From: Epithemia pelagica
Lineage: Eukaryota > Bacillariophyta > Bacillariophyceae > Surirellales > Surirellaceae
NCBI GenBank assembly: GCA_946965045.2
Contig: OX337240.1
Location: forward strand, 2,542,001-2,606,000
Reading direction: 5' to 3'
DNA length: 64,000 nt
The translations under genes and the position numbers were made by a program. Positions 21,996 to 31,473 of this stretch are shown here, one piece after another; position 1 is the stretch's first letter; each line of letters starts with the position of its first letter. The notes below the pieces were generated by a model, which was not told where the DNA came from, ran no database searches, and worked only from the letters and a program-made list of their open reading frames with translations.

Positions 21996-22808
21996 ATGCG
22001 CACACAGGGACCACTTTCCTTTTTTGGCCCACGTCAAACTCTTCACGTGATTCGAGCACCACGGACCAATACTGTTGCGCCTTGAGATTGCACCAGATGA
22101 GTCTCGATCTTTTACCTCTACTTCTTCAAAAGTACAGGCAGAAAAATCCCTATAGGCGCGTTCTCACTGCATCCTTCTTGAAGGAACGAAAAGTGATGGA
22201 GGTCAAGTGTGGTATTCTCTGAAGGAAATTAAGGACAGAGATGCTTCCCTTCCCCACTTTATACATCACGGAAAGGATATTCCGTTCCAGCTATGCGGAC
22301 TCTACCTCTACGACGGACCTCCTGACATGGGGAACACCCGAATGGTTGCCTTCTCTTACCCCAACTCGGGTTGGTTTGAAACGATGAGGAAGGGCCAGAG
22401 CATCACGTGCGACTCTACATGCCCATGTCGACTCTGTCTGAACTCAAGGAAGCCGTTTATGTGCTCGGTCTAGAAGTGTCCCCAGAACAATTGCTTGGAA
22501 GGATTGAACTCTTCGGGGGCACTGGAGGGCAAGGAAGCCATCGATGCCACTTTGGGCAAGATAGAATCGTTGGATTACGTGTCAAGGTGCTTCGAGGGAA
22601 AGGTGGACTTGGAGAATGTCGTCCATCGCCTAATGCACTACGTCAGGGACGATGCCGACTGGAGGGATAAAAAAATTGAAACCGGCTTCCAAGATGGTCG
22701 CTTCGATGATACACAATAAGCTCACCCAGAGTCTCGACTCTGAGCGGCAAAAGCTGGACGGAGCGGGCAAGGCTGGTCCGTTTCTCGCCTGGCTCTTTGA
22801 GGAGTTTG
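20856..22808. repeat. Segmental duplication 1, copy 2
   Basis: Matches 1-2192 at an offset of 20855 bases, with the 278-bp segment at 1116-1393 missing and an extra 47 bp at about 21988-22034. Later indels shift this offset. Copy 1 continues past the window's left edge. Homology stops at 22808, exactly where the bacterial-type DNA begins. Confidence 0.95.
22003..22808 (+). pseudogene. CR/RHS-type gene, truncated and frameshifted (copy 2)
   Basis: Same gene as 1396-2831 but more damaged. Relative to copy 1 there are small indels after GGTCAAG (about 22207), a 9-bp loss near 22329, and changes near 22399 and 22432, as well as the shared G5 and A7 frame changes. It stops at the bacterial junction in the middle of the RHS domain (AWLFEEF), so about 210 C-terminal residues are missing. 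Confidence 0.75.
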
Positions 22809-22809
22809 C

Positions 22810-24278
22810 CAGCCACTGACGCACTTCACGCGCTTCATCTCGCTCATCGGCCGCAATCGCTGGGACATACCAAATGCGATCATAGGTTTCGCTCAGCGTT
22901 TGCAGGGCGGTTTCGGTGTCGGCCAAATAGAGGGTTGGATAAACGGGCAGGGTGGTAAACGTCAGCTCCGGCCGGGTCTGATAATGATCGTGCCCCAGCA
23001 TCACAATCGCATCGCTGTAGACAACCACATCATTTTCACCAGCCGTTCGTTCGATAAACCGTACCAGGCTGCGGATGTCGTCTTTGGCCACAACCGGGTT
23101 GTTGTAGCGGGTCACGAGCGAACTAATTGAGGCAGCCAGCGGGACTAAAATCGCCAAAAGCTCAATTGGCTTGGCCCAGCTGAGATTTCTTTTTTGATGG
23201 GATGTAAGTTCCCAACCCAGCATGATAGCGGCCACGACCAGCAAGATATAGCCGATATTGCCCAGCATGATGTGCCGGATCCCTTGATACATCGGCTTAA
23301 TCATCGATGCGAAGAAAATGCCAACGGCCGGGAAAAACAGGGAGAGGCCAAGCAGAGCCGCTAGGATCGGGCTTCGTTTTTGCCAGAGCAGCACCAATCC
23401 GGCTAAGACGACAATCAAAAATCCCCACCAAAGTGTTGAAAAGAGCCACGGGAGATTGGCCGGGGTAACACCCATTCCATATCCTCGGACAAGGTCGTTA
23501 AAGATGGTGTCAAAGGGGACAAATTTAAAGCCTCTTTCGGCCGGGGTAAATAGGCGCGGAATTAGGGGGGGGGCAAAAGCGGGATAACGGCCAGTGCGCC
23601 CGCAACGCCTCCGATCACGAGCCAACGGCCCAATCGAGTGTGTCGCCAGAGCAGATACCCCCAAATGAATCCATGACCCGCAATGTAAAACACCGCTGCG
23701 ATATGGGTCCCAATGGCGATCAGGGCTAAAAATAGATAAATCCCAAACCAACGCCAGATTTCGGCCGGAGAAGCGTTCTCTTCGGCTTGCTTGACGGCCA
23801 AGAGCACAACCAAAAGCAGAAGTAGCCCCTCGACGTTGAGCAAGGTGTACATACGTGCTTCTTGGGCGTACCAAAGCAGAAGCGGATTGATGGCTGCCAG
23901 CAGCCCGGCCAAAATGCCGGCCGTCTGGCGGCCGGTCAGCCGCGTTCCAAGCTGAAACATCAGGGGGACTGAAAGTACCGCGAATAAAGCGGACGGAAAG
24001 CGAAACGCAAAATCGCTATCGCCAAAAATCTGTCTTGTAAAGTGGATGAGGAGGTAGTAAACGGGGAGGTGGGTGTCTTGTGTTGGCTCCCCTTGGATTG
24101 TGATCCGGTTGCTCAAGATTTCGGGAATCGAATAGCCAGATCTTAGCGGTGTTAAGGCTTCGTCGATCCAAAAACTAAAATCGTCGATTTGGTGTAGGGC
24201 AAGCCAGAAGCTCAGCCAGATGATCCCGATTAGGCTGAGCTGTCGTATTAGTTGCCTCTTCCCGAAAAATGACAGCAT
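22810..24278 (-). pseudogene. GT39-like membrane glycosyltransferase (bacterial), broken
   Basis: The start is MLSFFGKRQL at 24278. The N-terminal half has the GT39/ArnT-type acidic motif FWIDEALT on the first loop, then DTHLPVYY, FRFPSALF and QEARMYT, with repeated membrane segments. Such enzymes transfer sugars from polyprenyl-phosphate donors at the outer face of the membrane. At a G9 run (23565-23573) the frame changes, and the second half continues with more membrane segments and a soluble end. The 3' end is cut at 22809, where the codons for VRQWLA run into eukaryotic sequence. It is therefore a pseudogene by frameshift and truncation, unless the G-run length is a read error. Confidence 0.75.
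23565..23573. repeat. G9 run at the glycosyltransferase frameshift
   Basis: Nine G bases. The frames on either side differ by one step, and both sides are clearly coding. Confidence 0.8.
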
Positions 24279-24342
24279 TCTGCCAATTTTATATCGCCCC
24301 CTGCAAAAGTCGATGAACGTAGGGTAAGTGTTGAATTTAAAC

Positions 24343-25131
24343 TTAAAGGTTGCTGGCGTCTTCTGGTGTTTCTTCCTCTGGGGGATCGAGGTAGATGTCA
24401 GGGATTTCGAGGTTGTTGTCTCGGCAGAACTGGCGCACCAGCGCGTTTCCGCGCGTGGCCGATTTGACGATCCAGTCGAGCTTAACTTCGTGCGCATCCG
24501 CTGTGCTCAGTTCCCACGGCACATCGCTTGTCCGCAGCCGATGAGTAAGTTCCTGAAAGCTGAGGGCTGCGCTGACAGAGATGTTAAGGCTTTGGGTAAA
24601 GCCGTACATCGGGATGGTCATGAAATGGTCTGCGAGATCATGGGCTTCTTCAGAGAGGCCAGTCTCCTCGGTGCCAAAGCAGAGGGCCAGCGGCCGGTCG
24701 ATCGGTACGTCATAGAGCGAAGTCGCACCCGGCCGGAGCGAAGTCGCCACAACCGTATAGCCATCCGCTTTGAGCCGGGAAATACAGCTCTGGGTCCCAC
24801 TTGGTTCACCGGGGGCATGGGGGATCGGTGTGCCGTCTTCGGCCCATTCTCCGTAGCGATGGAGGGTGAGCCAGCGTGAGGCACCCATCGCCACTTCAGG
24901 ATTAATTTGGTACTCGTTTTTGTCTTCGATAATGTGAACGTCTTGAATGCCAAAGATGTCACACGAGCGCAGAACGGCGCTGGCGTTGTGGGGCTGGTAG
25001 ATGTTTTCAAGCACGGCCGTAAAGTGACGGGTACGATTAACGAGGATTTGATCGATTAACTGGAGCCGCTTTTGAGTTATAAATTGGCTCATCCAGTCGA
25101 TGAGCGGGCTGGTGTGGGATGCGTTCAACAT
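24343..25131 (-). CDS. trmH: tRNA (guanosine-18-2'-O)-methyltransferase, TrmH family (bacterial)
   Basis: An intact frame of 262 residues from MLNASHT at 25131. The frame is open to 25188, and another Met (MSQF) follows shortly. The three SPOUT motifs are present: ENIYQPHNASAVLRSCDIFG, then LALCFGTEETGLS, then IPMYGFTQSLNISVSAAL. TrmH methylates the ribose of G18 in the tRNA D-loop using SAM and a trefoil-knot fold. It is the only unbroken bacterial-type gene here. It has no targeting peptide or intron, so expression in the host is uncertain. The glycosyltransferase follows on the same strand 65 bp downstream. Confidence 0.85.
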   Translation of the reverse strand: MLNASHTSPLIDWMSQFITQKRLQLIDQILVNRTRHFTAVLENIYQPHNASAVLRSCDIFGIQDVHIIEDKNEYQINPEVAMGASRWLTLHRYGEWAEDGTPIPHAPGEPSGTQSCISRLKADGYTVVATSLRPGATSLYDVPIDRPLALCFGTEETGLSEEAHDLADHFMTIPMYGFTQSLNISVSAALSFQELTHRLRTSDVPWELSTADAHEVKLDWIVKSATRGNALVRQFCRDNNLEIPDIYLDPPEEETPEDASNL

Positions 25132-25247
25132 TGAACCGATTGTAGCGAAATTGTTTCGGGGGGCGAAAAGCTTACAATTGGGTGGCAATGCGCCGTTACT
25201 TAAGCCCCCCTAATCAAAAAACAACCGAATCGGGTTAAAATTGCCCT

Positions 25248-25668
25248 ATGATTATTAATCTCTCTCCATCCCCCTATCCGAGACGCGGGGGGCCTAGCTG
25301 TATGACGCTCATCTTGGTCTTTTTCGCGGCCGGGGCTGGGATGTATTTGTTTTCTAACGTTGAGCAGGTGGTTGACGTGATTGTCCCTACGGTCACGCCT
25401 GAGCCAACCCGCTCGGCCGAGTCATTTGCCTTTAGCGCCGCTCTTTACAATCGAGATGGCGATACGGAAAAAGCGATCGATTCTTATCGTAAAGCGATCG
25501 CGCTTGATCCCGATAATTCAAACTACTATATCGACCTGATTAATTTGCTGACAATTGAGGGTGATGCCGAAGAAGCGCTCGAGATCGCAGAGCAGGTTAG
25601 CCTGATTGCCCCAGACGATGCGGAAGTGCTTGTTGCCGTTTCATCCGCCTATCTTACACACGAAAATA
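25248..25668 (+). pseudogene. TPR protein (bacterial), 5' part, split by transposon
   Basis: The frame starts MIINLSPSPYP, with a membrane anchor (MTLILVFFAAGAGMYLF) and a Thr/Pro linker. TPR repeats follow (ALYNRDGDTEKAIDSYRKAI and the next unit). Coding quality is lost at 25665-25676, where AYLTH meets a G8 run and an AG-rich tract. The continuation, starting at GERLNQY, is found at 29757. The start lies 117 bp from that of trmH, divergently, so the two probably shared a control region in the donor. Confidence 0.75.
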
Positions 25669-25737
25669 GGGGGGGGAGAAGGCAGAGGAGAGGGGGAGAG
25701 GAGGGGGAGAGAGAAGGAGAGAAGAAGGAGATTCTGT
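25669..25737. repeat. AG-rich tract beginning with G8
   Basis: A purine-only tract (ggagaagg-type repeats) at the left transposon junction. It could be filler DNA from repair or part of the element's end. Confidence 0.6.
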
Positions 25738-25880
25738 AAGTCAGATTCCTTCATGAAACCGATCCGCGTATTGCTCGCAGTCTCACGTTTGTTTCCTCTG
25801 ACGTATGAAATGCTCTAGGAAGCTCCAAACTTCCCTCAGAGGGGAGAAGGCACTTCCCCTCCAAAACGATTAAGCCCTTC

Positions 25881-25917
25881 ATGTCGTTTCAGCACCTTTT
25901 TGTTATTGAAACGACAT
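25881..25917. repeat. Left-end inverted repeat of the 25.7-29.7 kb transposon
   Basis: atgtcgtttca and tgaaacgacat around a 15-base loop. The gaaacgacat word recurs near 29698 at the other end. Confidence 0.75.
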
Positions 25918-26123
25918 TCTACACTGGTACAATCCTCCCAACCATCCGATGACCTTTCACGTGGTTCTACGTAGCATGTGATGAGGCGTATCCAGTCTGT
26001 GCTTCGCATCACAATCGGAACTGCTTGCACCTTGCACAAGATCTTGTCATAATTTTTTTTGCTACAATGTTACTCACTACGAATTTTTCTTTTTGTTGTT
26101 TGTCATGCAGGTATTCAGGTCAA

Positions 26124-29100
26124 TCAAGAGAATGAAGATGGTGCCTTGTTCAAGGCTCGTTTGGGGCAGCGTCGGTCATGGGGTGGACGTCCTTTCCCTC
26201 GTTCTACGCAGTACTTCATGTACTTGACGCAACAGAACTGGGTTTGGACACGACGTGGTGGTCCGAAGGGAGGAAAGGTGGGCATGCATCTCGGGACGGA
26301 TTGAAGACCACCCCAGCCATGGGGATTGCAGTGGAATGCAAAGGGGTATTGCTGTTGATCGGGGAGTGTTGTTGGCCGTTGCTGATTTTGCTTGTACGGG
26401 TTGACAGGTTGGTTTTTCTGTCTTGTTGTCGTTGTTGTTGTTGCCGATTGCAGTACCACCAACCCATTTGCTGTTGTTGCCATTGCAGGTGTGCTGTTTG
26501 CTGCATTTTGAGGCTCTTTGTGTTGTTGTTGTTGATCCTGCACTGTCGCTGCTGATTGATTTGTTGCTGCCATCGTTGTTGTTGGTAAGGCTTCGCTGTT
26601 GTTTGTAACCTTTTGCTTTTTGTTGCTGGTGTTGTTCTCATCCAAATCGTCGCTCTCTTTTTCTTCTCCCTCTCTTTCCTTTCTCTTATTGCTACTGATT
26701 GCCTGTGCTTGTGCTGTTTCTTGTTGTTGTGTCTGTTGTTGTGTTTCTTGCCGTGTCTGTTGTTGTGTTTCTGGCTGTGTCTGTGGTTGTTGTATTTTGG
26801 CTGGATTCTCCTCGCTGTCCTGTTGTTGGATTTCATCTTCGACCTCTGACTCCTCCTCTGCCAAACCCAACAATGGAATGGACGTGTCATGCGGCAACCT
26901 CTTCTTGTTGCTCGCACCTTTTTCGGCACTGGCATCGATCGTTGAGTGGATGCTTTGGAACTTGTTGCGTGATTTCTTTTCTCGTTTCCAGGTACTCGGA
27001 GAAAAACCGTTCTCCTGTATCTTCTGGAAGCTTCTCAACCTCTGGAAAGGGAGGGCGAGAAGCTCCAGACATCGAGGCAAGTATATTGATCATGTTTGTT
27101 TTGCATGCGTTACCAAAACTCACCACCATTTCCCATCCTGCACGTTCTTCTTGAGACTTCGTCATGATTCTCATCTTGTGACGAATTGCCCTGTTATACT
27201 GGGCCGTGCCTGCCAAATTCAAAGCATCTGCGAGACTTTCTCGCATGCCACAGTTGGCAAAATGCGTCAAATTATCATGAAAGCTCTCGAGCTTACTCTC
27301 TCCTCTCAAAGGTACGTACTCCACTAGCTGGTTGCTTGATCTTGGTGATGGAGGTATCTCACGATACATTTTCTCCACGGGCAAGGGATCAGCAAGGAAC
27401 TTTGCCTTCTCTTTACAGTTTTCCAGTGCTTGATGTGTTTCGGCCGTAAAAAGAGGTTGATTGGAGTGTGGATCCAATCGGCCTCGTGCTGGTGGCTTGC
27501 CAGGAGTGGAAGTGCACTTGTATTTGCACTTCCACTCCTCCAACTTGAGGACAATCGTATCGCCACCCCGAATAATCTTCCGTAAGTTCTTTGAGTACCT
27601 CTGTCGAAAGGTCTTGGTTCCCATCATTTCACTGATCTCTTCGTCTGTGTATTGTTTCTTGGAGCTTGACATGGTTCCATTTTTCAAAGAACCAACAAGT
27701 TTCTCCAAGTCTTCAGGATGGTACTTGTAGATCGCATCCAACAAATCCTTCATGGCTATCCCAAAGTCAATGTGCCGTTGTCTGAGCGTCTTGGTTATCC
27801 TCTGTATGAAATGGAAAAGGCCAAGACGGCCCTCCAAGTCATCAACCAACAACAACCAAAAATCCTTGCCACAAGGCCATGTGTCAGAGTACATGGCCTT
27901 GGGGCAAAACCCGGTACGTCTCAGCACTTGTTCCGCAGCATGTGCAAACTCGAGTGCTGATGTGTCGTGCACTAACACTGCACAAGCAATTTCTCCTGCC
28001 TCTGTTGCCATGGTCCACATTGCAGCTGCATTGAGGCGTCTTGGATAATTTTTCACTACCTGGTGGGTGTGGTCGTGAGCAAACATGTGCTGGCATCTAA
28101 CCCCTTGAATCTCTCTTGTGTTTCTCTCATTGTCAGACACCATCCAGGGTTGCCATTCGGAGCTTGCTCCATCATCATATAGCTGGCGGATTGTCTCGCC
28201 TAAAGGTGGGTAGCGAACCAGAAACTCACCATCCTTTTGCACGTAGTCTTCTGATTCTTTTCCTGTAGCAGCACAATAAGAATAGTACCTCATTGTCTTG
28301 TCTTCATAGCATGTGTTGATTCCTTCATATAGCATCCGACTGATGTAATCCCCATTGCCATAGGTTACCATTGATGCTTCCATTATCCTCGTAGCATCTT
28401 CAGCTAGATGCGATGTTCCTCTAGCATACTTGGGTTCCACTGGGTAACACATAGCCATGTAGGGAGGCAGTCGTGCGAGCAATTCTCCATCATTTGCATA
28501 GAAGGCAGCCGAGCACCCGGCACACTTGTATCCCATAAGTATTGCATACTTTGGGGGACCAGACATGGCGAAAATGGGGAAAAGGGACTTGTTTTTTGAA
28601 AAGTTCGATCGCGTACGCTGGAGATTACCCCGGCAACGAGGACAACGCAAGTGGTTACTGGGGAAAAACAGCTCCCAATCAGCAACCAGGAGTTCCTGTC
28701 CCACAATCGAGTCGTACAAAGCACTCGTGTTGTCGGCAATGGGGGGTACATTAACGGTAATATTAGTGAAGAAAGGTTTCAAATTCTCAACACAACGCTT
28801 AGAACCAAGGCACGTGTCGGTCACATAACTCGCCAACGCATGCACAGCACGTGGGACATGCACCTCCGTAGGTACTGCTGTCACACGCATAATTACCTCA
28901 AACTTGAAATCTTCGGCTGTTGGAACATACGCGCCTTCCTCGCCACCAACGGTAGAACTTTCCGTTGCCAAAGTCACACTAGTAGATTCTGTGTTTTCAT
29001 TTTCAGCCCCTCTCTTTGCGTTTTTCGACGTGCAATTGGGACGAGGTCGCATGAAAACGTCCACTGCCTCCTTCGTAACATTGGAGGCGGACAGTTTCTC

Positions 29101-29442
29101 ACCACTGGTAAGTGGTTTGCGAATTGCTGCTGCATGGACAGCCTGGGCCTTTTCTGAGGCCACCACCTCTGCTCCTCTTCCATCGTTCATTCCCTTGCCC
29201 CTTGTTGTTGTGTTTTTGCTGCATCTGGGGTGGTGAGGGCGATGAGGGATGGCCATTCCTCTTGCCTTGGCCCTGCAGATGGGGCAGTCGATGTCGGACT
29301 CAAAGATGACCGAAAGGTCCATCTTTCTCCAACCTGAACGCTTCTTCCAACTCTTCTTTGGCCAACGAGAGTACTGATTTCCGTATCGTTGCGACTGTGG
29401 CCCCATGGCCTTGGCCGCTGTGAATTGTGCTGCAGAACTCAT
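26124..29442 (-). CDS. DDE-type transposase with Gln/Asn-rich tail (unclassified family)
   Basis: The main frame is 29442-26887 (851 residues). CPIC and CPRC/CAGC pairs form zinc-binding parts near residues 50 and 270-325. A putative RNase H core has DHTHQ (Asp codon at 28072-28074) as first acidic site and SDTWPCGKD as second, followed by GLFHFIQRITKTL. The downstream frame 27080-26124 is a Q/N-rich tail ending in a Cys/His motif (YCVERGKGRPPHDRRC). A 43-bp GT-AG candidate intron, 26898-26856, joins the two in frame and gives about 1091 residues. A simple frameshift is the alternative. The enzyme presumably mobilises the element around it. I cannot name the superfamily. Confidence 0.7.
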
Positions 29443-29734
29443 GATCTCTATTTGTTATTCTAACTTATTGAAGTGTATCCTCTTTTCCAGGCTTCTGACC
29501 ATGCTCAAAAGGGTCATGAGATGGTCAGAAGAGGACTTGTCGCAATGGTCAACTTGGCCATGCCATGGGCGACCGTGAAGGACCGACCGGATCGGCTGAT
29601 GGAATCTTCCCTCCATGTTTTTTGTCCGTGATTCGATGGGTTCCCGGGACACGGTAAGACACTTGTAACGACATTTGTTTCCTAAGTGATTTTTTGTGAA
29701 ACGACATTTCTAACCCAATCATATTGCTGCCTTT

Positions 29735-29962
29735 TGAAACTAACACCCAACACGGAGAACGCTTGAATCAATACGAGCGGGGCCGAGCGAGCCATCGGCA
29801 AAAATCCGAACTTGGCCACCTTCAGGCTGGGGCGCTGATTCAGCAGGATCGAGACAACTTTCAGCGTTCCAACGAGCTAACCGATTTGGCCATTGCGCTC
29901 GACTCTCAAAGCGAGGTTGTTCACTATTACCGTGGCGTCGTGCTTGAAACGCAGGGGTATTA
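29735..29962 (+). pseudogene. TPR protein (bacterial), 3' part
   Basis: Continues the TPR gene after the transposon: ERLNQYERGRASH, LQAGALIQQ, then NELTDLAIALDSQSEVVHYY and VVLETQGYY. After the last Tyr codon at 29961-29963 the bacterial character ends and the CR gene begins. The 3' end of the TPR gene is therefore missing as well. Confidence 0.7.
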
Positions 29963-29976
29963 TTGAGCGACGAGTG

Positions 29977-31473
29977 ATGGAGATGCTACCTGCCTCCGGA
30001 ACGGTTGTTACTGTGCAACACGTGGAAGAATCGGGCTTGAGAGCGGAACCTACTATTCGCTTCATGACAAGAGCTCAACACGCAACGCTATGGGCGGAGC
30101 TCGAAGCTGCGAGTTGTCTTTTGGAGGGCCCTCCTGGTGCTGGAAAATCTACTGCCGTCTGGTTTTGGCTCACACAGCGAGTCCTACGTACGGGCGAGAA
30201 AGCGCTCTGGTGTCACTTCATGAAACTTGGCTTTTGGGTGGTGCGTGTTATTAGCCGTGGAGAGGATGGCAAACTCACTTTCAAGAAAATCAATGCTCGT
30301 GATGACCCGTTCGCGCATGTCTACGATAATGAAGAAAAGATAGAAATATGTGTGGTCGATGGAGTTACACATGACAACAAAGAAATGGCCGGCAAGAGTT
30401 GGAGATCGTTTGGCTTCGATTCAAGCTTGTATAAGCACTGCCATATGATCTGGATTTCGAGTCAACAGCTGGTCGTGCCACGAGAACATCTACACGCTGT
30501 GAATATGAAGTACCTATCTCTTTACTCATGGACAGAGACCGAAATAAATGAATACGCAGCTACCTTTGATGACGGAATGAAGCGAGCATTTGTAGATGAG
30601 GTTATGGCCGGAATACCCCAAAATCGCTCTTTGCCTTCGGCCACAATTGACTTTGAACAGGCTTGCACGATCAAAAAGTACTTCTGCGGGTGTTCTGCAA
30701 GGTGGATGTTTGGGATGAGCTTGAAAGATGCATTGGAAGACATAGAAATCCACCTCTGGAAGGTGAATAATGTCCAATTGATTCAAAATGGGTTGGCTGG
30801 AGTGCGTGGAATGACTGCAGTGAACCACGTTTTTGCAATGTATCCATCTAACAATTCTGATCGGCTGGGCCTCTTCAAAATCTCGAGCTCGTTCATGATG
30901 GAGAAAATATCGGAAACGGTTGGTTTAGAGGCAATTCGAGCGATGTATTCTAGCCACTGGGTGCAAAATAATCCTTCTGTCCATGGGTTTGTTTTTGAAT
31001 GGGACATTATCACGCAACTTCAGAAGAATAATTCGCTCACTCTCACCGTGGGCTCTTTGGAGTCAACTTGGACGATAACAAAGACTGTTCGCCTTGAAGA
31101 GTTCCTACGCCATGGTATAGCTGATGATGAACAATTGCTGGTCCTCCCCGAAAAATGGAATCACCCTGAATATGACGGTTTGTATATATACAAGGATGGA
31201 GATCGACATCTCCACTTGGTGGCCTGGAATGCATCGGAGGCTGCCACTCACTCTGGAAGTGTTTCCAAACTGCTTGTTATGTTGGAATCGCTGAGTCAAC
31301 GCGAAGCGGAGTCAATCAATTTTGATACAGTCAGGTTCCTGTTTCTTGTTCCACACGAGAGACTGCTCAATTTCAAGATGCCTCCGAGTTCGCAATGCCT
31401 CCTAGCAAAGCAACAGCTTACAGCTTGGTCATTTGGAGGGTTCGAAGTTGGTGGTACGGCTCGTACCCAATAG
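29977..31473 (+). CDS. CR-type P-loop NTPase fused to RHS/REase-like domain
   Basis: 498 residues from MEML. The frame is open further upstream into bacterial sequence, so this first Met in host-type DNA is preferred. Walker A GPPGAGKST is at residues 51-59. Walker B-like ICVVDG has Asp128, a sensor-like MIWISSQQ follows, and the CR-specific CSARWMFG motif is near residue 239. The C-terminal part from about 345 resembles the RHS nuclease fold of CR proteins, with Asp400 in EYDGLY and HLHLVAWNAS on the next strand. Known relatives are Crinkler and trypanosome RHS proteins. The usual N-terminal ubiquitin-like header is absent, perhaps removed at the bacterial junction. Confidence 0.8.
   Translation: MEMLPASGTVVTVQHVEESGLRAEPTIRFMTRAQHATLWAELEAASCLLEGPPGAGKSTAVWFWLTQRVLRTGEKALWCHFMKLGFWVVRVISRGEDGKLTFKKINARDDPFAHVYDNEEKIEICVVDGVTHDNKEMAGKSWRSFGFDSSLYKHCHMIWISSQQLVVPREHLHAVNMKYLSLYSWTETEINEYAATFDDGMKRAFVDEVMAGIPQNRSLPSATIDFEQACTIKKYFCGCSARWMFGMSLKDALEDIEIHLWKVNNVQLIQNGLAGVRGMTAVNHVFAMYPSNNSDRLGLFKISSSFMMEKISETVGLEAIRAMYSSHWVQNNPSVHGFVFEWDIITQLQKNNSLTLTVGSLESTWTITKTVRLEEFLRHGIADDEQLLVLPEKWNHPEYDGLYIYKDGDRHLHLVAWNASEAATHSGSVSKLLVMLESLSQREAESINFDTVRFLFLVPHERLLNFKMPPSSQCLLAKQQLTAWSFGGFEVGGTARTQ

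Larger units (their letters stand above)
25669..29734. mobile_element. DNA transposon inserted in the bacterial TPR gene (borders approximate)
   Basis: About 4.07 kb separate the two halves of the TPR gene. The inside carries a eukaryotic-looking DDE transposase on the minus strand. The left end has an inverted repeat with 11-bp arms (atgtcgtttca at 25881-25891 and its complement at 25907-25917). The right end repeats gtaacgacat and gaaacgacat at about 29665 and 29698. The short word acacg occurs at the left break (about 25658-25662) and the right break (about 29750-29754) and may be a target duplication. Exact ends are uncertain by tens of bases. Confidence 0.7.
22809..29962. other. Bacterial-type DNA island, split by a transposon
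   Basis: 22809 to about 25668 and about 29735-29962 together make about 3.1 kb that reads like a bacterial chromosome. Intronless, tightly packed genes with bacterial-only families lie in a divergent layout (a minus-strand pair and a plus-strand TPR gene). Both outer edges abut CR-type eukaryotic sequence. Domain style (GT39 membrane enzyme, TrmH, TPR protein with a PTVTPEPT linker) suggests Chloroflexota, but that is a guess. Confidence 0.75.

Noticed and set aside
26599-27327. A 242-residue plus-strand frame rich in Cys, Leu and Val
   Set aside because: It is the antisense of the Gln/Asn-rich transposase tail. Composition follows from CAA/CAG repeats read backwards.
22809-29962. Plain bacterial contamination in the assembly
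   Set aside because: Not excluded, but less likely: both edges cut into CR-type sequence and a transposon with eukaryotic features splits one of the bacterial genes.
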